Shown here one piece after another: positions 1 to 9,349 of a stretch of 36,557 bases of DNA. The stretch is taken from contig MNZA01000170.1 of the NCBI GenBank assembly GCA_001873375.1, forward strand, positions 1 to 36,557, in the 5' to 3' direction. Position 1 is the stretch's first letter. Each line of letters starts with the position of its first letter. Origin of the DNA: Oscillatoriales cyanobacterium CG2_30_44_21. GTDB taxonomy: Bacteria > Cyanobacteriota > Cyanobacteriia > Pseudanabaenales > Pseudanabaenaceae. The notes under the pieces are model-generated. The model searched no databases, had not been told where the DNA came from, and saw nothing but the letters and a program-made list of their open reading frames with translations. The position numbers and the translations under genes are program-made.

Positions 1-14
1 TTGCGCCGCCACTC
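1..14. repeat. Right arm of a family-A hairpin cut by the window edge
   Basis: The window opens with the right half of the common hairpin core (GCGCCGCC, then ACTC). The matching left arm is not in the window at this end. The window also closes on a left-half core at 36545-36557. Confidence 0.6.
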
Positions 15-30
15 CCTTCTGGAGTTTTTA

Positions 31-58
31 AATAAAAAATGGCTACGCCATTCTTTAT
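31..58. repeat. Family-D hairpin (AAATGGC-TAC-GCCATT type)
   Basis: An A/T-rich inverted repeat surrounds the small core GGC-TAC-GCC and is followed by a TGGTATTA-like sequence. Similar hairpins occur at 16314-16346 and 34429-34461. The arms here are imperfect. No gene is seen in the 1-111 stretch. Confidence 0.5.
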
Positions 59-123
59 CTGGTATTACAGGCAGCGAAAGCTAGATAACTGCTAGATTTG
101 TGTAAATAGTTTTGGTAATAGCA

Positions 124-723
124 ATGCGATCGCTTTCTCAAAGTCCAAAGCCAAGGCAAACTCCCGCCGCAAAGGTGTTTCACTGGGTGAGTTTTGTTAG
201 TTTATTTTTGATGATTACGAGCGGGTTGCAGATTTACAATGCGAACCCTGTATTTGGTGGACGCGGCGGAATCCATATTCCCGCAATTTTTGGTCTAGGG
301 GGCTGGCTAGCGGGTGGTAGACATTGGCACTTTGCAACCATGTGGATTTTTGCTTTAAATTTACTTTGGTATGGAGCCTATGTATTAGTGACTAAACGTT
401 GGCAACATCGCTATGTCAGTGCCAAGGATGTCAGAGCTTTGATAGTGAGTCAAAACCAGAAGCGCAAAAATTATGCGTGGCATCGGCTAGTTTACACATC
501 GTTTATCCCATTTCTCTTGTTGGCAATTTATTCAGGAATAGGAATGTATAAACCTGCTCAGTTTTACTGGATTGTCGATAGCTTTGGTGGTTGGGATGCT
601 CTGCGAATTACTCATTTTATGACTGTGCCGATTACGATCGCCCTAGCCACAATTCACTCACAGTTGGGTCGTCAGGTTGGTGGCGATCGCCTAGTTGACT
701 CTATGTTTTGGACGGATAATTAA
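124..723 (+). CDS. Cytochrome b (b561/thiosulfate-reductase-type) membrane subunit
   Basis: A small membrane protein of about 199 residues with four hydrophobic segments. Histidines sit at or near the membrane edges (HWVSF near the N-terminus, AGGRHWHF, AWHRLVY, ITHF, TIHSQ), as expected for haem b ligands in cytochrome b561-like subunits. A TTG at 112 is in frame, but the ATG at 124 is the more natural start. The stop lies 2 bases before the ATG of a Tat-exported molybdopterin enzyme, so the two form an operon. The inferred role is electron transfer between the quinone pool and that enzyme. The family is secure; the physiological partner is inferred from position. Confidence 0.85.
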   Translation: MRSLSQSPKPRQTPAAKVFHWVSFVSLFLMITSGLQIYNANPVFGGRGGIHIPAIFGLGGWLAGGRHWHFATMWIFALNLLWYGAYVLVTKRWQHRYVSAKDVRALIVSQNQKRKNYAWHRLVYTSFIPFLLLAIYSGIGMYKPAQFYWIVDSFGGWDALRITHFMTVPITIALATIHSQLGRQVGGDRLVDSMFWTDN

Positions 724-725
724 CC

Positions 726-1466
726 ATGTCACCACAAAATACTCCAGATCCAAATTTAGATCCTGATTTAGATGACACGGACTTATTACCCCGCCGCCGT
801 TTTTTGACCCTAGCTGGTGCGGGATTGCTGACGATTGGCTTTGGTAGTCTTGCTGAATCGGTCGTGGGCGGTTTGTCGGAACCGTTAAATCAACAAGTCG
901 AGTCCTTGATTTTTAAACCGCAGCAGCCTGTGCCAGAGTTTCCAATTAGTGCGATTGAGCCTGACAAACTAATTGTGAATAGCTTCCGTGGCACTCCTGC
1001 GATTGATCAGTTAGCCTATCGCCTAACCATTGATGGTGAGGTCAATCAGCCGCTTAGTCTCAGTACGCAAGATTTAAAAGATTTACCCTTTGTCGATATG
1101 GTGATTCGTCATGTCTGTGTGGAAGGGTGGGCAGCGATCGTACAATGGGGCGGGGTGCGATTGCGAGATCTAGTGGCGATCGCGAAACCATCTAATAAAG
1201 CTAAGTATGTGTATTTCTATTCAGCAGATGGCTATTACGAAAGTTGGGATATTGACTCAGCTTTGCATCCGCAAACCCTGATGGCTTATCAAAAAAATGG
1301 TCAAGATCTCACGCCTGAGTATGGAGCGCCTTTACGTCTTGCATCTCCTATCAAGCTGGGCTATAAGCTCAGTAAATGGGTGACGAGAATTGAATTAAGG
1401 AGTGAATTGGGTCAAAAGCGCGGCTATTGGGAAGATTTGAGTTACGAGTGGTACGCAGGGATCTAA
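726..1466 (+). CDS. Molybdopterin-dependent oxidoreductase, sulfite oxidase/MsrP-like, Tat-exported
   Basis: A 246-residue protein that begins with a twin-arginine signal (PRRRFLTLAG, residues 22-31) and a hydrophobic stretch, so it is probably exported folded. The remainder is the oxidoreductase molybdopterin-binding fold, with the Mo-coordinating cysteine at residue 131 in RHVCVEGWA and a C-terminal KLGYKLSKWVTRIEL segment typical of the family. It lacks the dimerisation domain of full sulfite oxidases and so resembles the MsrP (YedY) branch. The upstream cytochrome b gene could serve as its membrane electron donor, as MsrQ does for MsrP. Substrate unknown. The stop codon abuts a 25-bp perfect hairpin. 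Confidence 0.88.
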   Translation: MSPQNTPDPNLDPDLDDTDLLPRRRFLTLAGAGLLTIGFGSLAESVVGGLSEPLNQQVESLIFKPQQPVPEFPISAIEPDKLIVNSFRGTPAIDQLAYRLTIDGEVNQPLSLSTQDLKDLPFVDMVIRHVCVEGWAAIVQWGGVRLRDLVAIAKPSNKAKYVYFYSADGYYESWDIDSALHPQTLMAYQKNGQDLTPEYGAPLRLASPIKLGYKLSKWVTRIELRSELGQKRGYWEDLSYEWYAGI

Positions 1467-1518
1467 AAGCCTTAAAAATAATGGCGGCGCTGTGCGCCGC
1501 CATTATTTTTAAGGCTTT
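1466..1518. repeat. Family-A hairpin, 25-bp perfect arms
   Basis: Arms 1466-1490 and 1494-1518 are perfect reverse complements around loop TGT. The inner part is the common core GGCGGCGC/GCGCCGCC; the outer 16 bp are specific to this locus. It begins on the last base of the oxidoreductase stop codon. It could act as a terminator. Confidence 0.9.
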
Positions 1519-1581
1519 GTTAATTTTTGTTACAATTTTGAAATAAGTTTTTAAGAAATTAGATCGCGAGATTAAATAATA

Positions 1582-1776
1582 ATGCGCTTAATTTTTACAG
1601 CTAGTTTTAATAAATTTCAGAAGATCAATGCCACACAGGCTTGGTCGCTATTTCTGACAGGATGTAAAAATGATGATTCTTTGGGTAAAAATCCGATGAT
1701 GGGCAGGTATCTAACAGTGGCAATTTTGGGAGCAGCGATCGCTCAGATTGTCGAGGCGATTTTAACGGCTGTTTAA
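1582..1776 (+). CDS. Possible small membrane-associated protein
   Basis: An open frame of 64 residues starting at ATG 1582. The last 25 residues (MMGRYLTVAILGAAIAQIVEAI) form a hydrophobic helix that could span or sit on a membrane; the N-terminal part is polar and undistinguished. There is no clear ribosome binding site before 1582, and an internal ATG at 1696 would leave just the helix. It lies alone between two hairpins and is not recognised as a known family. It could be a real small protein or a chance frame. Confidence 0.35.
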   Translation: MRLIFTASFNKFQKINATQAWSLFLTGCKNDDSLGKNPMMGRYLTVAILGAAIAQIVEAILTAV

Positions 1777-1781
1777 GGGAA

Positions 1782-1814
1782 GCTAATTTGCAGCGCAATG
1801 CGCTGCAAATTAGC
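1782..1814. repeat. Perfect hairpin, 15-bp arms
   Basis: Arms 1782-1796 and 1800-1814 around loop AAT, with inner core GCAGCGC/GCGCTGC. It lies just after the small ORF at 1582-1776 and 15 bases from the next hairpin. It resembles family A in design but has a different core. Confidence 0.85.
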
Positions 1815-1828
1815 CTCTATACACAGCG

Positions 1829-1861
1829 AAAGGGAGTCAAAGCTTAGCTTTGACTCCCTTT
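1829..1861 (-). terminator. Hairpin downstream of glnB
   Basis: Arms 1829-1843 and 1847-1861 are perfect complements of 15 bp ending in AAA/TTT. Read on the minus strand it follows the glnB stop (1878) by 16 bases, so it is a likely glnB terminator. Confidence 0.7.
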
Positions 1862-1877
1862 GCTGCATTTTAAAGAT

Positions 1878-2243
<366 letters not shown>

Positions 2244-2286
2244 TTAATACACTTGAATCGCTACCCCAATTTGTAGCCTATCATAC
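2244..2286 (-). promoter_or_regulatory. NtcA-activated promoter of glnB
   Basis: On the minus strand, GTATGATAGGCTAC (2286-2273) is an exact GTA-N8-TAC NtcA site. It is followed after 23 bases by TATTAA (2249-2244), close to the TAN3T -10 element of NtcA-activated promoters. Spacing and composition match the class II layout known for cyanobacterial nitrogen genes. Confidence 0.8.
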
Positions 2287-2409
2287 TTTTAATAGCTGAC
2301 TTGGCGATTAATTTTTGGCTCACATCGTTATCTGGTATGGCGATCGCCACTTTTGTCGAAACTGCAATAGAGTGAGGTGGCGCAAAGTATCGCCTCTATA
2401 ATTCTCTCA

Positions 2410-2449
2410 AAATAACAATGGCGGCGCTTTCGCGCCGCCATTGTTATTT
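2410..2449. repeat. Family-A hairpin, 18-bp perfect arms, into the ATPase stop codon
   Basis: Arms 2410-2427 and 2432-2449 around TTTC, with the GGCGGCGC/GCGCCGCC core. The right arm covers two bases of the minus-strand ATPase stop codon (2450-2448). On the minus strand it sits at the gene end like a terminator. Confidence 0.9.
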
Positions 2450-5237
2450 AGGATTTACGCTGCCAAGCCCACCAACGAAATACCAATTTCTCTAATTCGA
2501 TCCAGACAAACATGAGCGCACTGAAGCCAAAACAAACGGCTAGTTCTTCTGGTCTGAGTAAATGTGTACCAAAGAAACGGCGCAGAGGCTCGATATAAAT
2601 CAGCCCTAGTTGTAGAACCGTGGTCATAATCACCGATCCCCAGACATAGGGGTTAGTCCTTGGGTCTAGTTCAATCGTGAGTTGGGTATTGGAGCGGATC
2701 GCGATCGCATGACCCATTTGAGCAATACAAAGAGTCGTAAAGACCATTGTTGCCCAGCGTTCAGGGTCATATAAACCGCCAAAAGTATTAGCTTTGGTAT
2801 AACCTTCTGCCCAAACCATTAGAGAGATAGTGATAATTGCTAGAACTATGCCAATTCTGACCATATAAGCCCCCATACCCCTTGCAAAGATATTTTCGCG
2901 CGGGTCAAAGGGAGGTCTTTGCATCACATTCGGTTCAGCAGGTTCCACGGCGAGGGCTAGTGCAGGCAAGCCATCAGTAACCAGATTCATCCATAAGATT
3001 TGCAAGGGGGCGAGGGGAACAGCTAGGCTCAACATGGGTGCTGTGGCGATCGTGATGACTTCGCCGATATTACTGCCGAGAATGTACTTAATAAAGCGGC
3101 GGATATTTGTGTAAACAACGCGCCCTTCCTCGGTGGCGGCGACAATCGTGGCAAAGTTGTCATCTAGCAAAATCATGTCACTAGCTTCTTTGGACACGTC
3201 CGTACCAGTGATCCCCATGGCGATCCCAATGTCGGCTTGCTTGAGCGCAGGCGCATCATTAACGCCATCGCCTGTCATCGCCACAAATTGATGTTGTCTT
3301 TGCAAAGCTTGCACAATCCGCAGCTTATGCTCTGGCGATACCCTGGCATAGACGCTAACCTCACTCACTTCACGATCTAGATCCTGACTGGTCATGCGCT
3401 CTAGTTCTTTACCCGTGAGGACGCGATCGCCTGAGCGGACAATCCCTAGATCTTCAGCGATCGCCTTAGCTGTAAGTTGGTGATCCCCTGTAATCATGAT
3501 CGGGCGAATTCCCGCCGCACGACATTGTTTGACTGCCTCGCGCACTTCGGGGCGAGGTGCATCAAACATCCCCACTAAGCCAACCCAAATGAGATTGCTT
3601 TCGTCTTTTTCAGTCAGACTGCCTTCGGATGCGTCACCAAAGTTGCGATAGGCAAAACCCAGCACTCGCAGCCCACGACTAGCCAGATCATTGTTTTGTT
3701 CTAAAACATGGTGACGTTGCTCGTCACTGATGCCATGAACTTGATCGCCAATCTGAATATGGGTGCAGCATTCCAAGGTTAGCTCTGGTGAACCCTTACA
3801 AAACATCACGCTGCCGCCATGCTCACCCTTGACCAATACGCTCATGCGTTTACGTTCCGAGGAGAATGGGATTTCGGAGACGCGGGGCATCCGATGCTGC
3901 CATTCTGAGAAATCGCAACCACCTTTGCTAGCCAAAACGATGAGAGACCCTTCGGTAGGATCACCGATGATGATCCATTCGCCATCTTTTTGCTGCAAGA
4001 TGGAGTCGTTACAAAATACGCAAGCCATTAATAGTTGCTGGACTTCAGGAATACTTCCCACTTCTAGATGAGTAGTCTCTAACCCACTACTGACGACATT
4101 AAACTCGCCCGATGGCTCGTATCCCTTACCTGTAACTTGTAACGAGTGCAGACCTGTGCGAATACTCTGCACGACCATTTTGTTTTGGGTTAATGTGCCT
4201 GTTTTGTCAGAGCAGATTGTGGTCACAGAGCCAAGAGTCTCGACAGCAGGTAAACGGCGAATCAGAGCATGGCGCTTGACCATACGCTGAGTGCCAAGGG
4301 CAAGGGTGACGGTAACAACCGCAGGTAGACCTTCAGGAACAACGGCAACTGCCATACTTAGAGACGTTTTGAGCAGGTCTCCAAAGTCACCTTTGTTTAA
4401 TAAGCCGATCACTACAACTAGCACAACTAAAGCCAGCGAACCGTAAACTAGCACATTGCCCAGTTGGGACATTCTCTGCTGGAGGGGCGTGTCTTCTGTT
4501 TCAACGTTCTGGATCAGAACTGCAATTTTGCCCAGTTCAGTTGCCATGCCTGTTTTGGTAACTAAGACTTTGGCTCGTCCCTGCACCACCTCTGTGCCTT
4601 GATAAACACAATTGAGGCGATCGCCTAAGCTTGCCTCTAGGTCTAAAAGACAGTCAGCATTTTTACTAACGGCTTCTGATTCTCCTGTGAGTGCCGACTC
4701 GCGGACTTGGAGATGCTGCTCATCGAGTAATCTGCCATCGGCGGCAATTTGCACACCTGCCTCCAAAAGCATCACATCCCCAGGTACTAGCTCTTTGCCA
4801 CTAATTTCAATAATGTTGCCATCGCGCACAACGCGCACTGTGGGAGAGGACATTCTTTTGAGCGCCGCCAGCGCTTTTTCGGCGTTACTCTCTTGCATAT
4901 AGCCAAGAATGCCATTGAGGAGAACGATCGAGGTAATTGCGATCGCATCTTTAGGAAATTCGCCGTCCCTAATATCGAGGACTGCTGAGACAACGGCGAC
5001 CGCCATCAGCATGATCAACATGATGTTAGTAAATTGATCGATGAAGATCTGAATCGGCGCTCGCCCAGCCTTCTCTACTAATTCGTTAGCTCCGTACTGA
5101 GCAAGACGGACTGACACTTCTTGTTCGTTAATTCCAGATTGGGAATCACTATGGAGTAATGCGATCGCTTCGTCAGCACTGAGAGTGTGCCAGAGAGCCA
5201 GAGAATTTGGATCAGTAAGGTCTGTCTCAATTGCCAT
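2448..5237 (-). CDS. pacL: P-type Ca2+-transporting ATPase, PacL/SERCA-like
   Basis: About 929 residues from the ATG at 5237; an upstream ATG at 5267 gives 939, and the numbers here use the longer form. An N-terminal cation-ATPase domain ([13 protein letters not shown]) is followed by the actuator loop TGES at 194-197, PEGLP in helix M4 at 311-315, the phosphorylated Asp354 in DKTGTLT, the nucleotide domain, and the hinge TGDGVNDAP at 665-673. Helices M5 and M6 keep Asn733/Glu736 and Asn761/Thr764/Asp765, the SERCA-type Ca2+ ligands. The M8 segment [10 protein letters not shown] appears to have Gln where SERCA has a ligand Glu. It probably exports Ca2+ (possibly Mn2+). Transcribed away from ftsY. 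Confidence 0.9.
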   Translation of the reverse strand: MAIETDLTDPNSLALWHTLSADEAIALLHSDSQSGINEQEVSVRLAQYGANELVEKAGRAPIQIFIDQFTNIMLIMLMAVAVVSAVLDIRDGEFPKDAIAITSIVLLNGILGYMQESNAEKALAALKRMSSPTVRVVRDGNIIEISGKELVPGDVMLLEAGVQIAADGRLLDEQHLQVRESALTGESEAVSKNADCLLDLEASLGDRLNCVYQGTEVVQGRAKVLVTKTGMATELGKIAVLIQNVETEDTPLQQRMSQLGNVLVYGSLALVVLVVVIGLLNKGDFGDLLKTSLSMAVAVVPEGLPAVVTVTLALGTQRMVKRHALIRRLPAVETLGSVTTICSDKTGTLTQNKMVVQSIRTGLHSLQVTGKGYEPSGEFNVVSSGLETTHLEVGSIPEVQQLLMACVFCNDSILQQKDGEWIIIGDPTEGSLIVLASKGGCDFSEWQHRMPRVSEIPFSSERKRMSVLVKGEHGGSVMFCKGSPELTLECCTHIQIGDQVHGISDEQRHHVLEQNNDLASRGLRVLGFAYRNFGDASEGSLTEKDESNLIWVGLVGMFDAPRPEVREAVKQCRAAGIRPIMITGDHQLTAKAIAEDLGIVRSGDRVLTGKELERMTSQDLDREVSEVSVYARVSPEHKLRIVQALQRQHQFVAMTGDGVNDAPALKQADIGIAMGITGTDVSKEASDMILLDDNFATIVAATEEGRVVYTNIRRFIKYILGSNIGEVITIATAPMLSLAVPLAPLQILWMNLVTDGLPALALAVEPAEPNVMQRPPFDPRENIFARGMGAYMVRIGIVLAIITISLMVWAEGYTKANTFGGLYDPERWATMVFTTLCIAQMGHAIAIRSNTQLTIELDPRTNPYVWGSVIMTTVLQLGLIYIEPLRRFFGTHLLRPEELAVCFGFSALMFVWIELEKLVFRWWAWQRKS

Positions 5238-5436
5238 AGATATTTTTGAGTAAACGGCTACAAACATAGTACTAAAAAATAGTACTTACCCATTTAAAGA
5301 ATTGTGCCGCGCCCCAATCCTTAATAATTTCGTTAAACCGCCGCGATCTGAACTTAATGCAGGCAATGCCTAAGTCTTAAAAAAGCGCTACACTTGGACT
5401 TTGGTATAGATTGAGACCTTTTACGAGGGTATTGGT

Positions 5437-7038
5437 ATGGTGTTTAACTGGTTTCGGCGCAAGTTTGATGATGACAAAGATCCCAATAATCAATCTGTGG
5501 AGCCAGTCCCGACTGAAGTAGAAGTACCCGACCCCATACCTACGCCATCGCCCGCATCTCAAGATTTATTAAATTGGGCAAAAGCTGCTTATGCCAATGT
5601 GCAGCAACAGGCGGAAATTATCGAGCCAGAGCCTCAAGTCATTGAGGATGTGGTAGTTACGGAAGCAGAAACACCTCAACCAGAAATCATTGAATCAGAA
5701 GTTCAAATTACTGAAAGTGATGCTCCATTTCAGGTTGAAATTGTAGAAATTGCTGATCCTGAAATTGTTGTACAGAATTTAGATTTAGAAACTGTTGCCG
5801 AAACTATACCTGAAGAAATACAAACTGCGGCAATAGAAGTTAATGAAGTTGAAGTAGAGGCTATCCTAGCTCCGTTAGAAAACGCTCCTGATGCATCCGA
5901 ATCAGTGCCTTTTTGGATGCAGTCGGAAAGCGATCGCCTTGCTCGTATTGCTGCCCTTGAAGCCACCGCAATCATTGAACCAGTGCCAGAAGTCAAGCCT
6001 GCTCCACGCCGTAAAGCCACGATCAAATTTGATGATGACTTTATCTGGTCAGCCGAAGTGCTTGCGTCTCAAGGTCGCCGTCCCGAAGAAATATCTGCCG
6101 AAGAAATTACATGGCTAAACCGTCTCCGCCAAGGCTTAGACAAAACCCGCTTATCTCTGGTCAATCAGCTTAAATCTATTGTCGGTCAAGGGCCTCTCAG
6201 TGCCGAAGCTGTTGACGATATCGAAGCTTTGCTCTTACAGGCGGATGTGGGCGTGAAAGCCACTGACCAGATTATTTCTAAGCTGCAAGCCAAACTTCGC
6301 GCCGAAGTATTGCCACCTGAAGAGGCGATCGCCTACCTCAAACAAATTTTGCGAGAAATGCTCGATGTTGCTACGGCTAAAGGTGATCAACCAATCCCCA
6401 TGTTGATTCCTGAAAAGAACCAACTAAATATCTGGTTAATTACAGGCGTAAATGGAGCAGGCAAAACCACGACTATCGGTAAGCTGTCCCACTTAAGCGT
6501 TAAGTCTGGTTACAAAACCCTGATTGCTGCTGCCGATACTTTTCGGGCGGCGGCGGTCGAACAGGTCAAGAGTTGGGGATTGCGTTCTAATGTGGATGTA
6601 ATTTGTAACCCTGCTCAAAATGCCGATCCTGCGGCAGTGGTTTTTGATGCGATCAGCGCCGCTCAAGCTAGAGGTACAGAACTGCTGCTAGTCGATACAG
6701 CAGGACGCTTACAAAATAAGAAGAACTTGATGGAAGAACTTAGCAAAATTCGCCGCATCGTGGACAAAAAGTCTGCCGATGCCAAAATTGAGTCGTTGCT
6801 AGTACTTGACTCCACCCTTGGGCAGAATGGACTCAAACAAGCTGAGGTCTTTGCCCAATCCGCAGGGATCACAGGTGTGATTTTGACAAAGCTTGATGGC
6901 ACTGCCAAAGGTGGTGTGGCGATCGCAGTAGTGCAACAACTGGGCTTACCGATTCGCTTTATCGGTGCTGGTGAAGGGATCGAAGATTTGCGTCCATTCT
7001 CGAGTTATGAGTTTGTGGAAGCGCTTCTAAGCAATTAA
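5437..7038 (+). CDS. ftsY: Signal recognition particle receptor FtsY
   Basis: A 533-residue SRP GTPase. The first ~200 residues are acidic and rich in Glu, Val and Pro (the A domain). The N domain follows, then the G domain with GVNGAGKT at 337-344, DTFRAAA at 367-373, DTAGR at 420-424, TKLDGTAKGG near 484, and a C-terminal GEGIEDLRPF. It docks ribosome-SRP complexes to the membrane for co-translational insertion. ATG 5437 is preceded by GAGGG. The stop is followed after three bases by a 13-bp family-A hairpin shared with the convergent response-regulator gene. Confidence 0.97.
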   Translation: MVFNWFRRKFDDDKDPNNQSVEPVPTEVEVPDPIPTPSPASQDLLNWAKAAYANVQQQAEIIEPEPQVIEDVVVTEAETPQPEIIESEVQITESDAPFQVEIVEIADPEIVVQNLDLETVAETIPEEIQTAAIEVNEVEVEAILAPLENAPDASESVPFWMQSESDRLARIAALEATAIIEPVPEVKPAPRRKATIKFDDDFIWSAEVLASQGRRPEEISAEEITWLNRLRQGLDKTRLSLVNQLKSIVGQGPLSAEAVDDIEALLLQADVGVKATDQIISKLQAKLRAEVLPPEEAIAYLKQILREMLDVATAKGDQPIPMLIPEKNQLNIWLITGVNGAGKTTTIGKLSHLSVKSGYKTLIAAADTFRAAAVEQVKSWGLRSNVDVICNPAQNADPAAVVFDAISAAQARGTELLLVDTAGRLQNKKNLMEELSKIRRIVDKKSADAKIESLLVLDSTLGQNGLKQAEVFAQSAGITGVILTKLDGTAKGGVAIAVVQQLGLPIRFIGAGEGIEDLRPFSSYEFVEALLSN

Positions 7039-7041
7039 TTA

Positions 7042-7070
7042 AGAATGGCGGCGCTTTGCGCCGCCATTCT
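7042..7070. repeat. Family-A hairpin between convergent genes, 13-bp arms
   Basis: Arms 7042-7054 and 7058-7070 around TTT, with the GGCGGCGC core. It lies between the convergent stops of ftsY (7038) and the response regulator (7069-7071) and overlaps two bases of the latter stop. A bidirectional terminator role is plausible. Confidence 0.9.
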
Positions 7071-7962
7071 AGGCAACGCAAACAATACAGGTCAAGGCGA
7101 TCGCCACTTCATCAGCGCATTGTTGAATCGCGGCTACATCTTTTAAGCTAACCGCATTAGCTCTTTGCCAGCGCATTGACAAAACCCCTAGTACCTTTTC
7201 CCTAAACACAATTGCGATCGCTAAACTCGTCCGCAAAGATTGATCTTGACCCACATCAAAATTAATTTGCGATTTTGCCAAGGCGATCGCTTGGAGAGAC
7301 TGCGGATCATCAGACAAATTCCCAACTCCATTGCCACATATAGCTTGGATATCTGTAAAAAGATTATTTTCCACAAGCTGAAACACCACCGCGTCCGCCT
7401 CAAAATTTTGCCAAAAAGCATTAGCAAGCGGCAATACGCTATCAGCTAGCTGGTTGGATCTCTGGGCGATCTCTACAATTACAGCGAGGAGATGGTTTTG
7501 AGCTTGCGATCGGCGTAATTCTTCCGATCTTTGCTTGAGCAAGTCGTAGCTTTGAGTTGCTTCCGAGATGATTGACTTTAACTGCTCTGGCTCCCAAGGC
7601 TTAGTGATGTACTTGTGGACTTGCCCTGAATTAATCGCCTCAATCAAATCGGCAATATCCGTGTATCCCGTTAGCACAATTCGCATCGTATCGGGGAAAT
7701 CGGAAACAGTGCGACTTAAGAATTCCGTACCCTTCATTTCGGGCATTCGCTGATCGGAAATAATCGCTGCCATCTCACCTTCGTTCGCGAGGATTTCTAA
7801 TGCTTTAAAGCCACTATCGGCGCGGAATATCGTAAAGTCGCGGCGAAAAGTGCGATATAGCAAATCCAGATTGTCCTGTTCATCATCAACCACCAAAAGC
7901 TTTGGTTTCTTAACTGGACTAGCTTTACTTGGCTCAGCCGCGGAAAATAAAGAGAAAGTCAT
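7069..7962 (-). CDS. Response regulator with CheY-like receiver and GAF-like output domain
   Basis: A 297-residue protein. Residues 21-135 are a receiver domain with DDE at 26-28, the phospho-acceptor Asp70 (IISDQRMP), Thr98 (LTG) and Lys121 (YITKPW). A helical linker (SYDLLKQRSEELRRSQAQNHLL) leads to a C-terminal domain of about 130 residues ending in FREKVLGVLSMRW and a helix; this looks like a degenerate GAF domain. There is no DNA-binding or GGDEF/HD-GYP domain, so the output may be protein interaction or ligand sensing. No kinase gene adjoins it, making it an orphan regulator. The GAF assignment is tentative. Confidence 0.85.
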   Translation of the reverse strand: MTFSLFSAAEPSKASPVKKPKLLVVDDEQDNLDLLYRTFRRDFTIFRADSGFKALEILANEGEMAAIISDQRMPEMKGTEFLSRTVSDFPDTMRIVLTGYTDIADLIEAINSGQVHKYITKPWEPEQLKSIISEATQSYDLLKQRSEELRRSQAQNHLLAVIVEIAQRSNQLADSVLPLANAFWQNFEADAVVFQLVENNLFTDIQAICGNGVGNLSDDPQSLQAIALAKSQINFDVGQDQSLRTSLAIAIVFREKVLGVLSMRWQRANAVSLKDVAAIQQCADEVAIALTCIVCVA

Positions 7963-8015
7963 AGAAAAACTTTGATTGAGTACAAATCAGAATTGCGCAA
8001 TGCGCCGCCACTTGC

Positions 8016-8052
8016 CAATAAATAAGGGGCGTACAACGCCCCTTATTTATTG
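8016..8052 (-). terminator. Hairpin downstream of the aldolase gene, 17-bp arms
   Basis: Perfect arms 8016-8032 and 8036-8052 around ACA, with A/T outer arms and a GGGGCGT/ACGCCCC core. It lies 18 bases past the aldolase stop on the minus strand. A degenerate, unpaired GCGCCGCCA core sits beside it at 8002-8010. Confidence 0.8.
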
Positions 8053-8070
8053 CTTAGAAATTAGTATTGA

Positions 8071-9150
8071 TTATGCTTTGACAGCTTCGCGGCTAACTTG
8101 CTTCAGTTCGCCCTTAGCATACTTACCAACAAAGTCATAAATGCTAACTTGCTTGATCTTGCTTGCTTGACCAGCCGACTCAAACTGCACATAGCGATCG
8201 GCACATACCTTTTGCATATACTTGATCGAAGGCTTCAAGAAGTGGCGAGGGTCAAACTCCTTAGGAGCCTTAAACAATGCTTCACGAACAGCCGCCGTAA
8301 TTGCCAAGCGGCAGTCAGTGTCGATGTTAACCTTACGCACACCACACTTAATACCCTTTTGAATTTCTTCAACAGGTACACCGTAGGTTTCAGGAATAGC
8401 GCCGCCGTACTCATTAATCAAAGCCAGCAAATCTTCAGGAACTGAAGAAGAACCATGCATGACCAAGTGGGTGTTGGGCAAGCGATTGTGAATTTCTTCG
8501 ATGCGGCTGATGGCAAGGATTTCGCCAGTAGGCTTGCGAGTAAACTTGTAAGCACCGTGGCTAGTACCGATCGCAACTGCCAGAGCATCAACTTGAGTGC
8601 GCTCAACAAAGTCAGCAGCTTCGTTAGGATCGGTGAGAAGCTGCGAATGATCCAACGCGCCATCAAAACCATGTCCATCTTCAGCTTCACCCTTACCAGT
8701 TTCAAGGGAACCCAAACAACCTAGTTCACCTTCGACACTTGCACCAAAGGCATGGGCAACTTCAACAACTTTAGAAGTAACTTCCACGTTGTAATCGTAG
8801 CTAGCAGGAGTCTTGGCATCGGCTTCCAATGAGCCATCCATCATCACACTGGTAAAGCCATTTTGAATTGCCGAGAAGCAAGTTGCAGGTGCGTTACCGT
8901 GATCTTGGTGCATCACGATGGGCAGATGAGGATAGGTTTCGGCAGCAGCCAAAATCAAGTGACGTAAGAAATTTTCGCCCGCATAGTTGCGTGCGCCACG
9001 AGATGCTTGCAAGATTACAGGGCTGTTGGTTTCATTTGCAGCCTGCATAATCGACTGGATCTGCTCCATGTTGTTGACATTAAATGCAGGAATGCCGTAT
9101 CCGTTTTCTGCCGCATGATCGAGCAGCAGACGCATTGGTACTAAAGCCAT
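8071..9150 (-). CDS. fbaA: Fructose-bisphosphate aldolase, class II (Calvin cycle type)
   Basis: A 359-residue zinc aldolase. It interconverts fructose-1,6-bisphosphate with DHAP and GAP, and sedoheptulose bisphosphate in the Calvin cycle. Visible motifs are MHQDHG at 80-85 (zinc and catalytic residues), [18 protein letters not shown] and [11 protein letters not shown], all diagnostic of class II. The long form with the C-terminal [11 protein letters not shown] segment matches the photosynthetic CbbA/FbaA subtype. ATG 9150 is preceded by AGGAGA. It is monocistronic, flanked by hairpins on both sides. Confidence 0.97.
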   Translation of the reverse strand: MALVPMRLLLDHAAENGYGIPAFNVNNMEQIQSIMQAANETNSPVILQASRGARNYAGENFLRHLILAAAETYPHLPIVMHQDHGNAPATCFSAIQNGFTSVMMDGSLEADAKTPASYDYNVEVTSKVVEVAHAFGASVEGELGCLGSLETGKGEAEDGHGFDGALDHSQLLTDPNEAADFVERTQVDALAVAIGTSHGAYKFTRKPTGEILAISRIEEIHNRLPNTHLVMHGSSSVPEDLLALINEYGGAIPETYGVPVEEIQKGIKCGVRKVNIDTDCRLAITAAVREALFKAPKEFDPRHFLKPSIKYMQKVCADRYVQFESAGQASKIKQVSIYDFVGKYAKGELKQVSREAVKA

Positions 9151-9236
9151 ATATAAAATCTCTCCTAGACTAGATCGAGCTTGTTTCGACTGATGACAAT
9201 CTTAAATCATTTTGAAGGCTTATCAAATTAAAATCC

Positions 9237-9277
9237 CAAAAGCAAATGGCGGCGCGAAGCGCCGCCATTTGCTTTTG
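9237..9277. repeat. Family-A hairpin between apcF and the aldolase gene, 19-bp arms
   Basis: Perfect arms 9237-9255 and 9259-9277 around GAA. It lies 87 bases upstream of the aldolase start and downstream of the apcF hairpin, so it is not directly at a gene end. That position argues against a pure terminator role for the family. Confidence 0.88.
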
Positions 9278-9306
9278 AATGAATAGGCTTCGCCACGCAC
9301 ATCTGT

Positions 9307-9349
9307 ATCTAAATAAAAAAGGGTGCTAAGCACCCTTTTTTATTTAGAT
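9307..9349 (-). terminator. apcF terminator hairpin with the stop codon in the stem
   Basis: A 43-base near-perfect palindrome: arms 9307-9327 and 9329-9349 (21 bp) with A6/T6 blocks and a GGGTGCT core. On the minus strand the stem contains the apcF stop codon (9346-9344) and the last Ile codon (9349-9347). Strong intrinsic terminator character. Confidence 0.88.

Noticed and set aside
2260-2277. GCTACCCCAATTTGTAGC as a second NtcA site upstream of glnB
   Set aside because: It reads TAC-N8-GTA, the reverse of the GTA-N8-TAC pattern; the overlapping 2273-2286 site fits exactly.
5268-5286. Two AGTACT motifs near the ATPase start
   Set aside because: Six-base self-palindromes repeated twice in A/T-rich DNA are too weak to call an operator.
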